Virus record (IMG/VR): IMGVR_UViG_3300043783_000034
Location: 1-64,000 of that record
Source: a virus
Length of the DNA: 64,000 nt
Strand: one strand, 5' to 3'
Positions within the stretch are counted from its first letter, which is position 1. Each line of letters begins with the position of its first letter. A model generated the notes under the pieces. The model ran no database searches. It saw only the letters and a program-made list of their open reading frames with translations, and was not told the DNA's origin. Below are positions 16,282 through 25,130 of the stretch, one piece after another. A program made the position numbers and the translations under genes.

Positions 16282-16422
16282 ATGAACAAACACCACGCCG
16301 CCCACTACGTCATCGCCATGCTGCTCGCGGCCATTTCGGTGGTCGCTCTCGTCACCGTATGGCGCTTGCCAGCGCCAACCCATACGCATAGCTTCGGCTT
16401 CGGCGAAGCGGTGCCCAAGTGA
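16282..16422 (+). CDS. 46-residue membrane peptide
   Basis: MNKHHAAHYVIAMLLAAISVVALVTV is a short N-tail plus one transmembrane helix, followed by a His/Gly-rich tail. AAGG lies just upstream of the ATG. It sits between portal and head genes with room for a full ORF. Function unknown. Confidence 0.4.
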   Translation: MNKHHAAHYVIAMLLAAISVVALVTVWRLPAPTHTHSFGFGEAVPK

Positions 16423-16455
16423 ATGGCGCAAATGGCGCGACTTGGTTGAAGCAAC

Positions 16456-16671
16456 ATGACGAATGAACAGAGGACTTGGCTTGTAGCTCACCCGGCCCAC
16501 GAAGCGGTCGGTACGGGGCGCATCTATTCGCAGACCGGCTGGCTGCGCACGGACGGGACGTTCATTCCAGACCGTCCGGGCTCTCGCCCGAGTGGCGTGC
16601 TTGTCGGCGCCTTCCGCGTCGGCATTCGTAAGGTGCCGAGCGATCACTTTCCGCAGGGACCCAGCAGGTGA
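16456..16671 (+). CDS. Hypothetical protein
   Basis: 71 residues. The repeated IYSQTGWLRTDGTFI and PGSRPSGVLVGAFRVG segments suggest a small beta-rich fold. No family recognised. It ends two bases before the MuF-like gene, so it is part of the head operon. Confidence 0.45.
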   Translation: MTNEQRTWLVAHPAHEAVGTGRIYSQTGWLRTDGTFIPDRPGSRPSGVLVGAFRVGIRKVPSDHFPQGPSR

Positions 16672-16672
16672 C

Positions 16673-17485
16673 ATGCGCGCGCTCCGCAAGGGCGAGAAGG
16701 CGCTGCCGCCGGTCCTAGCGAGTGCGGCGATCCAAGTTGCCTATAAGCGCGCGCTGTTCCAACTCACCGACGAAATGGCGAAGTCCTACGCGCGTCTGCT
16801 CAAGGCGCAGTATCGCGAGACTCCGCCGCGCATCGCCGATCTCGCCATGGATCGCACGCCGGCGGATATGCTGGCCGACGAACTCAAGAAGCTCGGCAAA
16901 CGCTGGCTGAAACGCTTTAACCAAGCTGCGCCGAAACTCGCCAACTGGTTCGCCAAGGAAGTCGACGATCGCTCGCAGCGCGTTCTCAAGAAGATCCTTC
17001 GCGACGCCGGCATCAGCGTCCGTTTCACCATGACGAAGGAAATGCGCGACGTGGCCGACGCCACGGTGCAGGAAAACATCTCGCTGATCCGCTCGATCGC
17101 CACGGAGTATCACACCCAGGTCGAAGGCATCGTCATGCGCAGCGTGACGCGCGGGCGCGATCTGGAAGACATGGTCAAGGAACTACAGGGGCGCTTCGGC
17201 ATCGAGCGTCGGCGGGCTGAACTGATTGCGCTCGACCAGAACAACAAGGCGACTGCAGCGTTCCGGCGCGTGCGCGAACTAGAACTCGGTCTCGACGTCG
17301 GGATATGGCTACACTCGCACGCTGGGAAGGATCCGCGGCCCACCCACATCGCGAATCACGGTAAACGGTTCAGCGTCAAGGACGGCTGGTTTGATTCGGA
17401 CCCGAAGGTGCGACGCGCGATTCTTCCGGGCGAACTCATCCGCTGTCGCTGTTCGTGGCGGCCGGTGGTGAAAGGCTTCACGTGA
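16673..17485 (+). CDS. Head morphogenesis protein (SPP1 gp7/Mu gpF-like)
   Basis: 270 residues. ATG 16673 is chosen because it follows the previous stop and the helical family region starts there. The C-terminal part has the MuF signature: LIALDQNNKATAAFRRVRELELG, W-LHSHAGKDPRPTHIA, then ILPGELIRCRCSWRPVV with the conserved Cys pair. Members associate with the portal and aid head assembly or genome retention. Confidence 0.85.
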   Translation: MRALRKGEKALPPVLASAAIQVAYKRALFQLTDEMAKSYARLLKAQYRETPPRIADLAMDRTPADMLADELKKLGKRWLKRFNQAAPKLANWFAKEVDDRSQRVLKKILRDAGISVRFTMTKEMRDVADATVQENISLIRSIATEYHTQVEGIVMRSVTRGRDLEDMVKELQGRFGIERRRAELIALDQNNKATAAFRRVRELELGLDVGIWLHSHAGKDPRPTHIANHGKRFSVKDGWFDSDPKVRRAILPGELIRCRCSWRPVVKGFT

Positions 17486-17505
17486 CTATGCGCTCCAGTT
17501 AGAAA

Positions 17506-17811
17506 ATGAGCCGACAGCTTGTCCTGATTCCGTCCTATCGCTATCGCCGGCAGATGATGCTCGGCTGCGCCAGCTATTTCGTGCATCTGATGCCCGGCTG
17601 GCTGAGCGCGCCATTTGCCCATCAGGTCGGCGTGCCTGCTCAGCCGCGCTACTATCCCAAGGGTTCAATCAATGAGGCCCTATATTTCTTTCGCGAGGCG
17701 GTAAAGGCGCTCGGCGGCGAGCCCTTGACGAAGAACACGCGCGAGCTTGCGGCCGCGCAAAAGCGCCTGCGCGCAGCCTTGGCGGCTGCCCCGGTCAACA
17801 GCGCCGATTGA
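17506..17811 (+). CDS. Hypothetical protein
   Basis: 101 residues. The N-terminal half is aromatic (YRYRRQMMLGCASYFVHL). The C-terminal half is helical (INEALYFFREAVKALGG...RELAAAQKRLRAALAA). No family recognised; no membrane segment is clear. It lies between the MuF-like and protease-like head genes. Confidence 0.5.
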   Translation: MSRQLVLIPSYRYRRQMMLGCASYFVHLMPGWLSAPFAHQVGVPAQPRYYPKGSINEALYFFREAVKALGGEPLTKNTRELAAAQKRLRAALAAAPVNSAD

Positions 17812-17865
17812 TCGACCATCCCATCGCGTGCTAAAGCCCGACTCGCGGCGGGAGACGAAAACTCC

Positions 17866-18063
17866 ATGAAAAGCCATCCGAGTGGCCGGCCGGTGCGCTA
17901 TCAGCAGCGCCCGAAGTCGCGCGAGATACGATGGAATATCCCGCGCGAAAGGTTCGCCTCGCCGGGTCTCAAGCCAACCGTCCCCCTTCCCAATGCCATT
18001 GGATTTCATCGGGTAGCCCCAACGGCGGAATGGGGCGGGTCATGGGCGCGGCGAACGCCATGA
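17866..18063 (+). CDS. Small basic hypothetical protein
   Basis: 65 residues with GGGAG upstream of ATG 17866. Rich in Arg and Pro. Its TGA overlaps the ATG at 18060 of the Nudix-DUF2213 gene, which supports both this ORF and that start. Function unknown. Confidence 0.4.
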   Translation: MKSHPSGRPVRYQQRPKSREIRWNIPRERFASPGLKPTVPLPNAIGFHRVAPTAEWGGSWARRTP

Positions 18064-19382
18064 TGATGCCAGCACTTACCACTGTGCCGAATAGCGCCAT
18101 TCCGCTCACCTACCGCAAGCGGGTGTCGCCGGCCGGCGATGAAAAGTTTTCCGCAGCTGGCATCCTGTTTGTGCTTCCGGATGGCCGTGGCCTTTTCTTG
18201 AAGCGCGGGGCCGATTGTGACCACCCGGGCGAGTGGTGCCTGCCTGGCGGCCGTATGGAGCAGGACGAAGACACCCATGAGGCTGCGCGTCGGGAAACGC
18301 TTGAGGAAACAGGTCATCTTCCCAAGTGGGAGCTCGCGCCGATCGATCGCACAACGTCGCATGATGGCGTGGATTTCACGACGTTCGGCCAACCGCTCGG
18401 TACGGAATTCGACCCGGTTCTGAATGACGAGTACGTCGAGGCAAAGTGGGCGCCGCTGCGCGATCCGCCAAAGCCGCTGCACCCGGGCTTGGCGGCGACA
18501 TTGGCGAAGTTCCTTGGCGCGGGTGATGCGATCCAAACGCCAGACGACGGCGACGCCATAGATGATGCTGCCGTCGAGGAAGCACTCGCCCAAGCCCAAG
18601 GCGGCAGCAATATCGATGCCGCACTGACCGATGACGGCGATCCGGCACTTGAAAGCCTCTTGAATGATTTCAAGATGGCGACAGGCGGCCGCGAACCGAA
18701 CCAGCAGGAAGACGAGACGCTGCGGATGCAGGCCAAAGGCGCGGTCGGTGACACCGCAGCTCTTGTGCAAGATTCGACGCCGCTGCCGCTGATGCTCGCG
18801 CTCGACGAGGCGTCAGTGCGCCAGATTGATGACGATGGCCGCATGCATGTCATGGTCTCAAACATCAGCAAGGCGAACGTCTGCCCGTACCGAGGAAAGG
18901 AGATCCCGGGTGCCGAGGCTCTCGGCCTCGAACCCGAGCGCATCTATTTCATGCTGCGCGATCCGGAAGAACTCAAGAAGGCCGCACCGACGCTCAACCG
19001 CGTGCAGCTTCTTCGTGAACACACGCCCGTCGATGCCGACGACCACAAGCCCTGGGACGTAGTCGGCGCTATGGGCTCGAGCGCCGAATGGGTTGCGCCC
19101 TATGTGCGCAATGATTTCGCGATCTGGTCAGCGAACGATATAGCCGACGTGCAATCCGGCAAGAAAAAGGAACTGTCGGCGGGCTATCACTACGATCCGG
19201 ACATGACCAGCGGCGAGTTCAACGGCATCCACTATGACGGCGTGATGCGCAATATCCGATTTAATCACGTAGCTCTTGTGGAGGAGGGACGTGTGGGACC
19301 CGACGTCGTAGTGCAGGACAGCGTCGACGGCCTGCAATGGTCGGCGATCGAGGCAGCGCTCGACGCGCTGGCCGCCGCATGA
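18060..19382 (+). CDS. Nudix hydrolase domain fused to DUF2213 (head protease-like)
   Basis: 440 residues. ATG 18060 is favoured by its ATGA overlap with the preceding ORF; 18030 and 18042 are alternatives. Residues ~62-84 carry a complete Nudix box, GGRMEQDEDTHEAARRETLE followed by ETGH, fitting G-x5-E-x7-RE-x2-EE-x-G. The C-terminal ~180 residues fit DUF2213: ISKANVCPYRGKEIPG, LLREHTPV, KKELSAGYHYDPD, NHVALVEEGRVGPDV. DUF2213 proteins sit at the prohead-protease locus. The Nudix part could hydrolyse nucleoside diphosphate derivatives. Its role in the head is unknown. Confidence 0.85.
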   Translation: MMMPALTTVPNSAIPLTYRKRVSPAGDEKFSAAGILFVLPDGRGLFLKRGADCDHPGEWCLPGGRMEQDEDTHEAARRETLEETGHLPKWELAPIDRTTSHDGVDFTTFGQPLGTEFDPVLNDEYVEAKWAPLRDPPKPLHPGLAATLAKFLGAGDAIQTPDDGDAIDDAAVEEALAQAQGGSNIDAALTDDGDPALESLLNDFKMATGGREPNQQEDETLRMQAKGAVGDTAALVQDSTPLPLMLALDEASVRQIDDDGRMHVMVSNISKANVCPYRGKEIPGAEALGLEPERIYFMLRDPEELKKAAPTLNRVQLLREHTPVDADDHKPWDVVGAMGSSAEWVAPYVRNDFAIWSANDIADVQSGKKKELSAGYHYDPDMTSGEFNGIHYDGVMRNIRFNHVALVEEGRVGPDVVVQDSVDGLQWSAIEAALDALAAA

Positions 19383-19648
19383 CGGACGGCACGCCCGGCG
19401 AATGCGACATCAAACCTCCGTTGCGGGTCAACGTAAAAGACCTGCGTACGGTGATGGGCCTAAGCCAGATCCAGTTCGCGCGTCGGTTTGGCTTCACGCT
19501 GGCGACGCTGCGGCAGTGGGAGCAGGACCGCCGCTTGCCAAGCGCGTCGGCGCGCGCGCTGCTCGCGGTGATCGCCTACAATCCCGGTGTGGTCATCCAA
19601 GCGCTGGCGAATTACGTGCAGCCGGTCCCGGAGCAAAGGCGAGTGTGA
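19379..19648 (+). CDS. Xre-family HTH protein
   Basis: 89 residues from ATG 19379 (ATGA overlap with the previous stop). DLRTVMGLSQIQFARRFGFTLATLRQWEQDRRLPSASARALLAVI matches the antitoxin/HTH_3 type. It resembles antitoxins of toxin-antitoxin pairs, but no toxin is adjacent. A DNA-binding regulator inside the head operon is unusual. Confidence 0.75.
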   Translation: MTDGTPGECDIKPPLRVNVKDLRTVMGLSQIQFARRFGFTLATLRQWEQDRRLPSASARALLAVIAYNPGVVIQALANYVQPVPEQRRV

Positions 19649-19908
19649 TGCAAGCTGGCCGCATTGATAACGCCACCCGCGTGCTGTTCGCGCCCAGTGA
19701 CTGGGACAAGGAAAAGCACGGGACCTGTGGCAGTCTCGCTGTCCGTGACGAGAAGACGACCGCCGGTATGGTGATGACGAGCGCATGGTTTCCGACCGAA
19801 AGAGAGATCGATCGCATCCGCGCCGGCGCTCCGATTTACCTGAGTATAATCGGAGAGGTGCACCCGCCCGTCTCTATGTCAGTCGGACCGCCGCCGCGCG
19901 CGTCCTAA
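19648..19908 (+). CDS. Hypothetical protein
   Basis: 86 residues, ATG 19648 overlapping the previous TGA by one base. It contains NATRVLFAPSDWDKEKHGTCGSLAVRD and REIDRIRAGAPIYLSIIGEVHPPV, suggesting a compact alpha/beta fold. No family recognised. It is coupled to the Xre gene and could be its partner. Confidence 0.5.
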   Translation: MQAGRIDNATRVLFAPSDWDKEKHGTCGSLAVRDEKTTAGMVMTSAWFPTEREIDRIRAGAPIYLSIIGEVHPPVSMSVGPPPRAS

Positions 19909-19987
19909 CGCGCTGACGCACTATCGCCTTAAAACTTTTTCCGCCATTGATTGCGCCATCACGTGGAATCCCGCGCGGGATTTGGGG

Positions 19988-21121
19988 ATGACGACGCTCG
20001 GCGAAGCCCTTCGGGCGAAATACAAGTCTCCCCGTGCGGCCATGGAGGCCCTCGGCCTCGACGCGGCGCTCCTCGGCGCCAGCAAGCAGGAGACGAAGTG
20101 CATGCCCGCCACCGCCGTCCGCCCGACCCGCATTGCGGCAATGACCCTCGGATTTACCGCACGCGCCGTTCGGCCGCTGCTGGCGATGGATGCCAAGATC
20201 GAGTTGATGCCGATCTTTCAAAACCTGACGACGAAGAATTTCAAGGATCGCAAGCCGGCGATCATCAATGAGCTCAAGGCGCTGCTCAAGGGCAAGACGA
20301 TCGCCCAAGACGCCGACCTGACGCATGTCGAGCACCTCCTCGGACGCATGGAAAATGCGGCCATGAAGGAGCCGAAGTCGGCCGACGAGTCGGTGAGCGA
20401 ACCCCAGCACAAGGCGATGGAAGCCGCAGCGCACGGCAACAGCAATCTCGGCATTCCAGAGAATGTCGGTCGCGAGTTCTCGCAGGCGGACAAGGGCAAA
20501 GGCTTCGACTCCGAAGCGTTCAGCGCGCACATGCGCGGCAAGGGCTTCGGCGAGGATGCGATCAAGGAAGCATGCGACTACATGGGCATGCACGCCAAGG
20601 ACGAAATGCCGGGAAATGCGCTCGACGAGAGCGACGAGGAAAAGCGCAAGCGCGAGGAAGACGAGGCCAAAACGAAAAAGGAGAAGGAAGCCGAAGACGC
20701 CCGCGCGCGCGACGCTGCCATGCATGGCAAGGACAATAAGGACATGGGCGCCGACAGCAAGAAGTTCCTCACTCAGGATCAGGCCGACCAGGCGATCGCG
20801 ACCGCCATCAAGGCGAACAACGAACGCCACGCCGGCATCGCCAAGGCGCGCGAGGACGTGCGGCCTTATGTCGGCGATCTCACGATGGCCTTCGACACTG
20901 CCGACGGCGTCTACCGCCAGGCCTGCAAGATGCGGGGTATCGCCGATGTCGACGATCTGCCCGGCAAGGCGTGCCTCCTGATTCTCAAGCAGCAGCCGAC
21001 CGAGGGCGAGCGCCGCGGGGCCAGCGCCTTCGCATTCGATTCCGCCCTCTCCACCGACGCCACGAAGTCGGCGGACCTGCGCAAACAGTTCGGCCTCGAC
21101 CGCGTCACAGCGATGAAGTGA
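19988..21121 (+). CDS. Scaffold-like coiled-coil protein
   Basis: 377 residues from ATG 19988. An N-terminal helical region leads to a long charged coiled-coil segment (EEKRKREEDEAKTKKEKEAE). A C-terminal region, KAREDVRPYVGDLTMAFDTADGVYRQA, is of the kind found at the end of DUF2213-type head proteins. Position between protease-like and capsid genes plus high charge suggest a scaffolding or capsid-assembly role. An alternative TTG at 19982 is two codons upstream. Confidence 0.6.
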   Translation: MTTLGEALRAKYKSPRAAMEALGLDAALLGASKQETKCMPATAVRPTRIAAMTLGFTARAVRPLLAMDAKIELMPIFQNLTTKNFKDRKPAIINELKALLKGKTIAQDADLTHVEHLLGRMENAAMKEPKSADESVSEPQHKAMEAAAHGNSNLGIPENVGREFSQADKGKGFDSEAFSAHMRGKGFGEDAIKEACDYMGMHAKDEMPGNALDESDEEKRKREEDEAKTKKEKEAEDARARDAAMHGKDNKDMGADSKKFLTQDQADQAIATAIKANNERHAGIAKAREDVRPYVGDLTMAFDTADGVYRQACKMRGIADVDDLPGKACLLILKQQPTEGERRGASAFAFDSALSTDATKSADLRKQFGLDRVTAMK

Positions 21122-21146
21122 CCCCTCTCACCAGGAGCGACGGACC

Positions 21147-22115
21147 ATGAGTGGCTTCCAGACTCAGGTTTATAATCAAGAAGCCCAGGCGGTCGCGGGC
21201 GACTTCGCGTCGATGAACCAATATATGACGCACCCAGCTGGCCCGGGGGGCCTCATCGCTGGCGCGTCGGGCGTCACCATCGGCGCCTTCGCTTGGACGG
21301 CGCCGCCGGATGACCCGAACGGTGCCAATCAGATCGTCAACAGCTTCGGCAATGGCGGAAATGTCGCTGGCTTCGTATTGCGCAATCAGCAGGGCCTCAA
21401 CACGGCCTTCCTAAGCGATGCCGGAATGGTCATCCAGAAGGGCTCGCCCGTCACACTGATGACCGAAGGCGACTACTGGATCGTAAACAATGGCACGACC
21501 GAAGCCGTGCCGGGCCAGAAGGCCTATGCCAACTTCTCGAACGGCCTTGCCAGTTTTGCCGCCGCAAACACGCCGTCGACCGGCGCAACGGCGACCGGAT
21601 CCAGCATCGCGGCCGAGACATTCTCGGTCACAGGCTCGATCGCGAACGATGTGCTGTACGTCACCGTGGTCGGGTCCGGTACCGTCTATCCCGGCGCGAC
21701 GATCAGCGGCACCGGCATCACGACTGGCACGCAGATCATATCGCAGCTCACCGGCACCACCGGTGGCGTCGGCACGTACCTCGTCAATTACGGCCAGCAG
21801 ACCGTGGCCTCGACCACCGTGTCGGGAACCTACGGCCTGATGACGATCGGCACGCTCACTTCGACCGCCACCTTCGCGGTCGGCCAGGTCCTCAACGTCA
21901 GCGGTGCCGTGGTGGCGAACACCACGATCACTGCCAACGTCACCGGTAGCGGCGGCACGGGTGGGACTATGGTGGTCAGCAACAACACAGTGGTGTCGAG
22001 CCAGACCATTTCCTCGGTGAGCAATGTGGAGACGAAATGGTATGCAGTTAGCGCCGCAGTTGCCGGGGGTCTGGTCAAGATTTCGAGTTGGATCGGAACG
22101 CAACTGCAAGCGTAA
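21147..22115 (+). CDS. Capsid decoration (cement) protein with inserted beta modules
   Basis: 322 residues. Residues ~1-145 and ~292-322 match a structural-cement/decoration protein layout: SGFQTQVYN, AVAGDFASMN, GASGVTIGAFAWTAP, FVLRNQQG, MVIQKGSPVTLMTEGDYWI, then VETKWYAVSAA at the end. Residues ~150-291 are two copies of the recurrent GTQIISQLTGT..GGVGTY module seen in four other virion proteins. The gene lies just upstream of the major capsid gene. The insert probably projects from the capsid surface. Confidence 0.8.
   Translation: MSGFQTQVYNQEAQAVAGDFASMNQYMTHPAGPGGLIAGASGVTIGAFAWTAPPDDPNGANQIVNSFGNGGNVAGFVLRNQQGLNTAFLSDAGMVIQKGSPVTLMTEGDYWIVNNGTTEAVPGQKAYANFSNGLASFAAANTPSTGATATGSSIAAETFSVTGSIANDVLYVTVVGSGTVYPGATISGTGITTGTQIISQLTGTTGGVGTYLVNYGQQTVASTTVSGTYGLMTIGTLTSTATFAVGQVLNVSGAVVANTTITANVTGSGGTGGTMVVSNNTVVSSQTISSVSNVETKWYAVSAAVAGGLVKISSWIGTQLQA
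21594..22017 (+). repeat. Recurrent virion beta-module, copies in decoration protein
   Basis: Encodes two ~70-residue units. The first carries PGATISGTGITTGTQIISQ and GGVGTY. Bases 21726-21757 are identical over 32 nt to 36757-36788 in the tail sheath gene. Confidence 0.75.
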
Positions 22116-22174
22116 CGTCGGCGCGCGCGCAGGAACACAGGAGCCCGACAGCGGGCGAACGGGGAGCACGGACG

Positions 22175-23311
22175 ATGTTGGACCTCGAGCGCAAGATGGC
22201 TTTCGACTCGGTCGGCGACGCCCGCGTCGCTTTCCAAGCCATCAAGCAGGATCTGGCGACGAGGGGCATCGTGCTTCCGCCCCAGATGCAGCGATTCCTG
22301 ACGACACGCGAGATCGAGCAGGACGTGCTCGCGATGGACGCCGCGAGCGGGTTGCCCGGTCCGCTCTCGACCGATCCGAACTCGGCCATTCCGTGGATGC
22401 TGACCACCGCGATCGACCCGGAGATCATCCGCGTCATCTTCTCACCGCTGGCCTTCGCCGAGATCCTCGGCGAGCGAAAGGCCGGTGTGTGGACCGAACA
22501 GCAGCGCATGTTCCCGATCGTGGAGTCGACGGGTGAAGTCTCCAGCTATGGCGATTTCAACAACAACGGTCGCGCGGGCGCGAACTACAACTATCCGTTC
22601 TTCCAGTCGTACCTGTTCCAGAGCATTCTGAAGTACGGTGAACTTGAGATCGATCGCGTCGGCCTCATGAAGATCAATTACGTGTCGGAACTCGGCCTCG
22701 CGTGCGCCGACCTGCTCAACCGCTTTCAAAATCTGTCCTATGCGTTCGGCGTGCAGAACCTGCAGAATTACGGGATCCTCAACAATCCGTATCTGTCTGC
22801 CGCGCTGACGCCCGCCGTAAAGGCGTGGGGTGGCACAGGATGGTTCGATAACGGATCGCCAGCCGCCACCGCGAACGAAGTCTACAATGACATCATTGCG
22901 ATAATAACGCAGCTTGTCGCGCAGACCAACGGCGCACTCGACATCAACTCTCCGATGACGCTGGCGTTGAGCCCGAACAGCATGATTGGCATGACGTTCG
23001 CAAATTCCTTCGGTGTCTTCGTGAAGGCGCTGCTCAAGGAAGGCTATCCGAATCTCAAGATCAAGCAGGCGCCGCAGTACGGCACCCAGACGGCGAACAA
23101 TCCGCAGGGCTATTCGACTGCCGGCAATGTCGTGCAGCTCATCGCCGACAAGATCCAGAACCAGACGGTCGCGTATGCGGCCTATAACGAGAAGCTTCGC
23201 GCGCACAAGATCGTGCCAGAACTCTCGGCCTGGATGCAAAAGCAGACGTCCGGAACGTGGGGGACGATCCTGCGCTCGCCAGTCGCCGTCGTTACTATGA
23301 TCGGTGTTTAA
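22175..23311 (+). CDS. Major capsid protein (DUF2184-type)
   Basis: 378 residues. ATG 22175 is chosen for the GGGGAG site upstream and the start of homology (MLDLERKMAFDS). Features of the DUF2184 coat family: SAIPWMLTTAIDPEIIRVIFSPL, ILGERKAGVWTEQQRMFPIVE, QSILKYGELEIDRVG, and a C-terminal VGVHLQ-like P-domain region. It builds the icosahedral shell with an HK97-type fold. Preceded by scaffold and decoration genes. Confidence 0.85.
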   Translation: MLDLERKMAFDSVGDARVAFQAIKQDLATRGIVLPPQMQRFLTTREIEQDVLAMDAASGLPGPLSTDPNSAIPWMLTTAIDPEIIRVIFSPLAFAEILGERKAGVWTEQQRMFPIVESTGEVSSYGDFNNNGRAGANYNYPFFQSYLFQSILKYGELEIDRVGLMKINYVSELGLACADLLNRFQNLSYAFGVQNLQNYGILNNPYLSAALTPAVKAWGGTGWFDNGSPAATANEVYNDIIAIITQLVAQTNGALDINSPMTLALSPNSMIGMTFANSFGVFVKALLKEGYPNLKIKQAPQYGTQTANNPQGYSTAGNVVQLIADKIQNQTVAYAAYNEKLRAHKIVPELSAWMQKQTSGTWGTILRSPVAVVTMIGV

Positions 23312-23347
23312 CCGGCGCGGCTCATCACTTTTAGGAGCATTGATAAA

Positions 23348-24043
23348 TTGAGCGACAACTTCAAGCGCCCGTGCGCAAGCTGCGGTAACCCCGTCCACCG
23401 CATGTCGAAGGTCTGCAAGGTTTGCGGCCACGCCTCGCCGTGGGTACCCAGCCCGCAGCCGGAGCTCGGGAAGCCTCCCGAAGCTGCGCCGCCCGCTGCT
23501 CCTGCCCCGCCGCGCGCCCCCGAGGCGCCGGCTGTCCAGTCCGCACTGAAGGCGCCGCGCACTGTCACGGTGGCCTGCAAGTTCCCAGGCGGCATGCGCC
23601 TGCAGCTTTCCCGCCCCGAGCAACGATTCGAGCCCATTATGGGCGGCGGCACGCGGGAATACACCGTCTACATTCCGACCGGGCGGCCGTGGTTCGTGAG
23701 CGGCCCCGCCTATCCGGTCGGCGTCGTCCCGACGGGCTTTCCCAAGGCGCCTGAAGTCGAAGGCGGCATGGCGCTCACGCATGGCATTCCAGCCGACTTC
23801 TGGGAGCAATGGGTCGAGCAGCACAAGCGGGCCGAATACGTTGTCAGTGGAATCATCTTCGCGCTGCCGAACGCCGAGGACGCCGCCATCAAGGCGCGCG
23901 AGCATGAGAAGGAATTGTGCGGACTCGAACCCCTCAGTCTCGACGAGGACGAGAAGGGCAAGCTCAAGGATCCGCGTGTGCCGAAGCCGATCAATCTCGC
24001 CGTGGCGAAGCTCGCGACCGAACAACGTACGGCTGCAGGGTAA
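23348..24043 (+). CDS. Zinc-ribbon hypothetical head protein
   Basis: 231 residues from TTG 23348 (GGAG about 10 bases upstream). The N-terminus has a zinc ribbon, CASCGNPV...CKVCGHAS. A Pro/Ala-rich linker follows, then a globular region: VACKFPGGMRLQLSRP, EYTVYIPTG, GIPADFWEQWVEQHK. It lies between the capsid and connector genes. Function unknown; a head-associated role is inferred from position. Confidence 0.6.
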   Translation: MSDNFKRPCASCGNPVHRMSKVCKVCGHASPWVPSPQPELGKPPEAAPPAAPAPPRAPEAPAVQSALKAPRTVTVACKFPGGMRLQLSRPEQRFEPIMGGGTREYTVYIPTGRPWFVSGPAYPVGVVPTGFPKAPEVEGGMALTHGIPADFWEQWVEQHKRAEYVVSGIIFALPNAEDAAIKAREHEKELCGLEPLSLDEDEKGKLKDPRVPKPINLAVAKLATEQRTAAG

Positions 24044-24051
24044 CTGGGCCG

Positions 24052-24558
24052 ATGCAATGGCCGATCCCGCCCGTTCCACCGGTCGCGTTCGTCTATCAGA
24101 CTTGGGTGGGGATGTTTTCGGAGTTCGGCTCCGTAAACGATGCTCTCGCGCAAGGGTATTTCCTGCGCGCCTCGATGATCTGCGCAAACTCGACCATAAA
24201 TCCCTTGTTCTGCTACGGCACGTTGCAGACGGTTCTCTATTTGCTGACTGCGCACATTGCCAAATTGAATGCACCCGTCGACGACAACGGCAATCCGACC
24301 ACCGTCGGCCAGCCTAATCCGTCGATCGTCGGCCGCATCAATAGCGCGACGCAAGGATCGGTTTCGGTCCAAGCCGAATGGGGAAATGGATCTTCATTCT
24401 CGCCCACGGAAGCATGGTATCTTCAAACCAAATACGGCGCCGAAGCGTGGACCGGGATGGCGCCGGCACGGACTTTCCGCTATGCAGCGCGGCCGACCCG
24501 AGTGCCGAGCGGTGCTTATCCCGGTGGTGGGGTTGTTTTCGGCCGGTTTGGCCGCTGA
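24052..24558 (+). CDS. Head-tail connector (DUF4054-type)
   Basis: 168 residues from ATG 24052; upstream in-frame codons belong to the preceding gene region. The pattern fits DUF4054 adaptors: a helical half (YFLRASMICANSTINPLF...LLTAHIAKLN), then the flexible NPSIVGRINSATQGSVSVQAE loop and a final aromatic helix region. Such proteins join the portal to the tail. Confidence 0.7.
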   Translation: MQWPIPPVPPVAFVYQTWVGMFSEFGSVNDALAQGYFLRASMICANSTINPLFCYGTLQTVLYLLTAHIAKLNAPVDDNGNPTTVGQPNPSIVGRINSATQGSVSVQAEWGNGSSFSPTEAWYLQTKYGAEAWTGMAPARTFRYAARPTRVPSGAYPGGGVVFGRFGR

Positions 24559-24570
24559 ACGGAGGCGACG

Positions 24571-24798
24571 ATGGACATCGACGTGCTGGCGCGGCAGGTG
24601 CGCGAACTGACCGCCTTCAAGGACAAATACGAGCCGATGCTCAAGGTCGTTCAGGCCAAATACGATCTCGTGCGCGACAAAACCGAGCGCGAAGCCGATG
24701 CGGAAAAGACGCGCCCGGCCGACGACCCGGACCGCGCTGATCGTGCGCCGCCCCCTACGCCGCCGGCGGCCGAGCCGCAGCCGCAGCCGTCGGCGTAA
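24571..24798 (+). CDS. Small coiled-coil protein
   Basis: 75 residues: a charged helix (LARQVRELTAFKDKYEPML...) followed by a Pro/Ala-rich tail. GGAGG precedes the ATG. No family recognised. Confidence 0.5.
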   Translation: MDIDVLARQVRELTAFKDKYEPMLKVVQAKYDLVRDKTEREADAEKTRPADDPDRADRAPPPTPPAAEPQPQPSA

Positions 24799-24851
24799 CG
24801 CTGGCAGCGTCCAGCAACCTCGAACACGTCCTAAACAGACCCACGAGCGCC

Positions 24852-25124
24852 ATGGCACCGCTGCCGGCCCGACGCGAGGCGAAGCCGCTGGTGCATCTTC
24901 CGCGGCCGGCAGAACTCGCCGGTGCGCCCGCCCGCATGCTGCGGACCATGGATCTTGCCGCGTCGATCCAGCACACGATGCGGCGCTATGACAACGTGCT
25001 CGACGCGATCGAGGAAAAGCAGACGCAAATGGCGGCGCACGTTGACGATCTAGAAGCCTACGATCGCGATCTCGACGCGGTTATCAACAAGATGCTCGAG
25101 CCGCCGAAGAACAGCGAGGGTTGA
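24852..25124 (+). CDS. Small helical protein
   Basis: 90 residues. A Pro-rich N-terminus is followed by a coiled-coil-like region (IQHTMRRYDNVLDAIEEKQTQM). No family recognised. Part of the connector gene cluster. Confidence 0.5.
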   Translation: MAPLPARREAKPLVHLPRPAELAGAPARMLRTMDLAASIQHTMRRYDNVLDAIEEKQTQMAAHVDDLEAYDRDLDAVINKMLEPPKNSEG

Positions 25125-25130
25125 CCTGTC

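Noticed and set aside
22442-24274. 610-residue open frame antisense to the capsid region
   Set aside because: Overlaps three well-supported rightward genes. Composition is Arg/His-rich as expected of an antisense frame.
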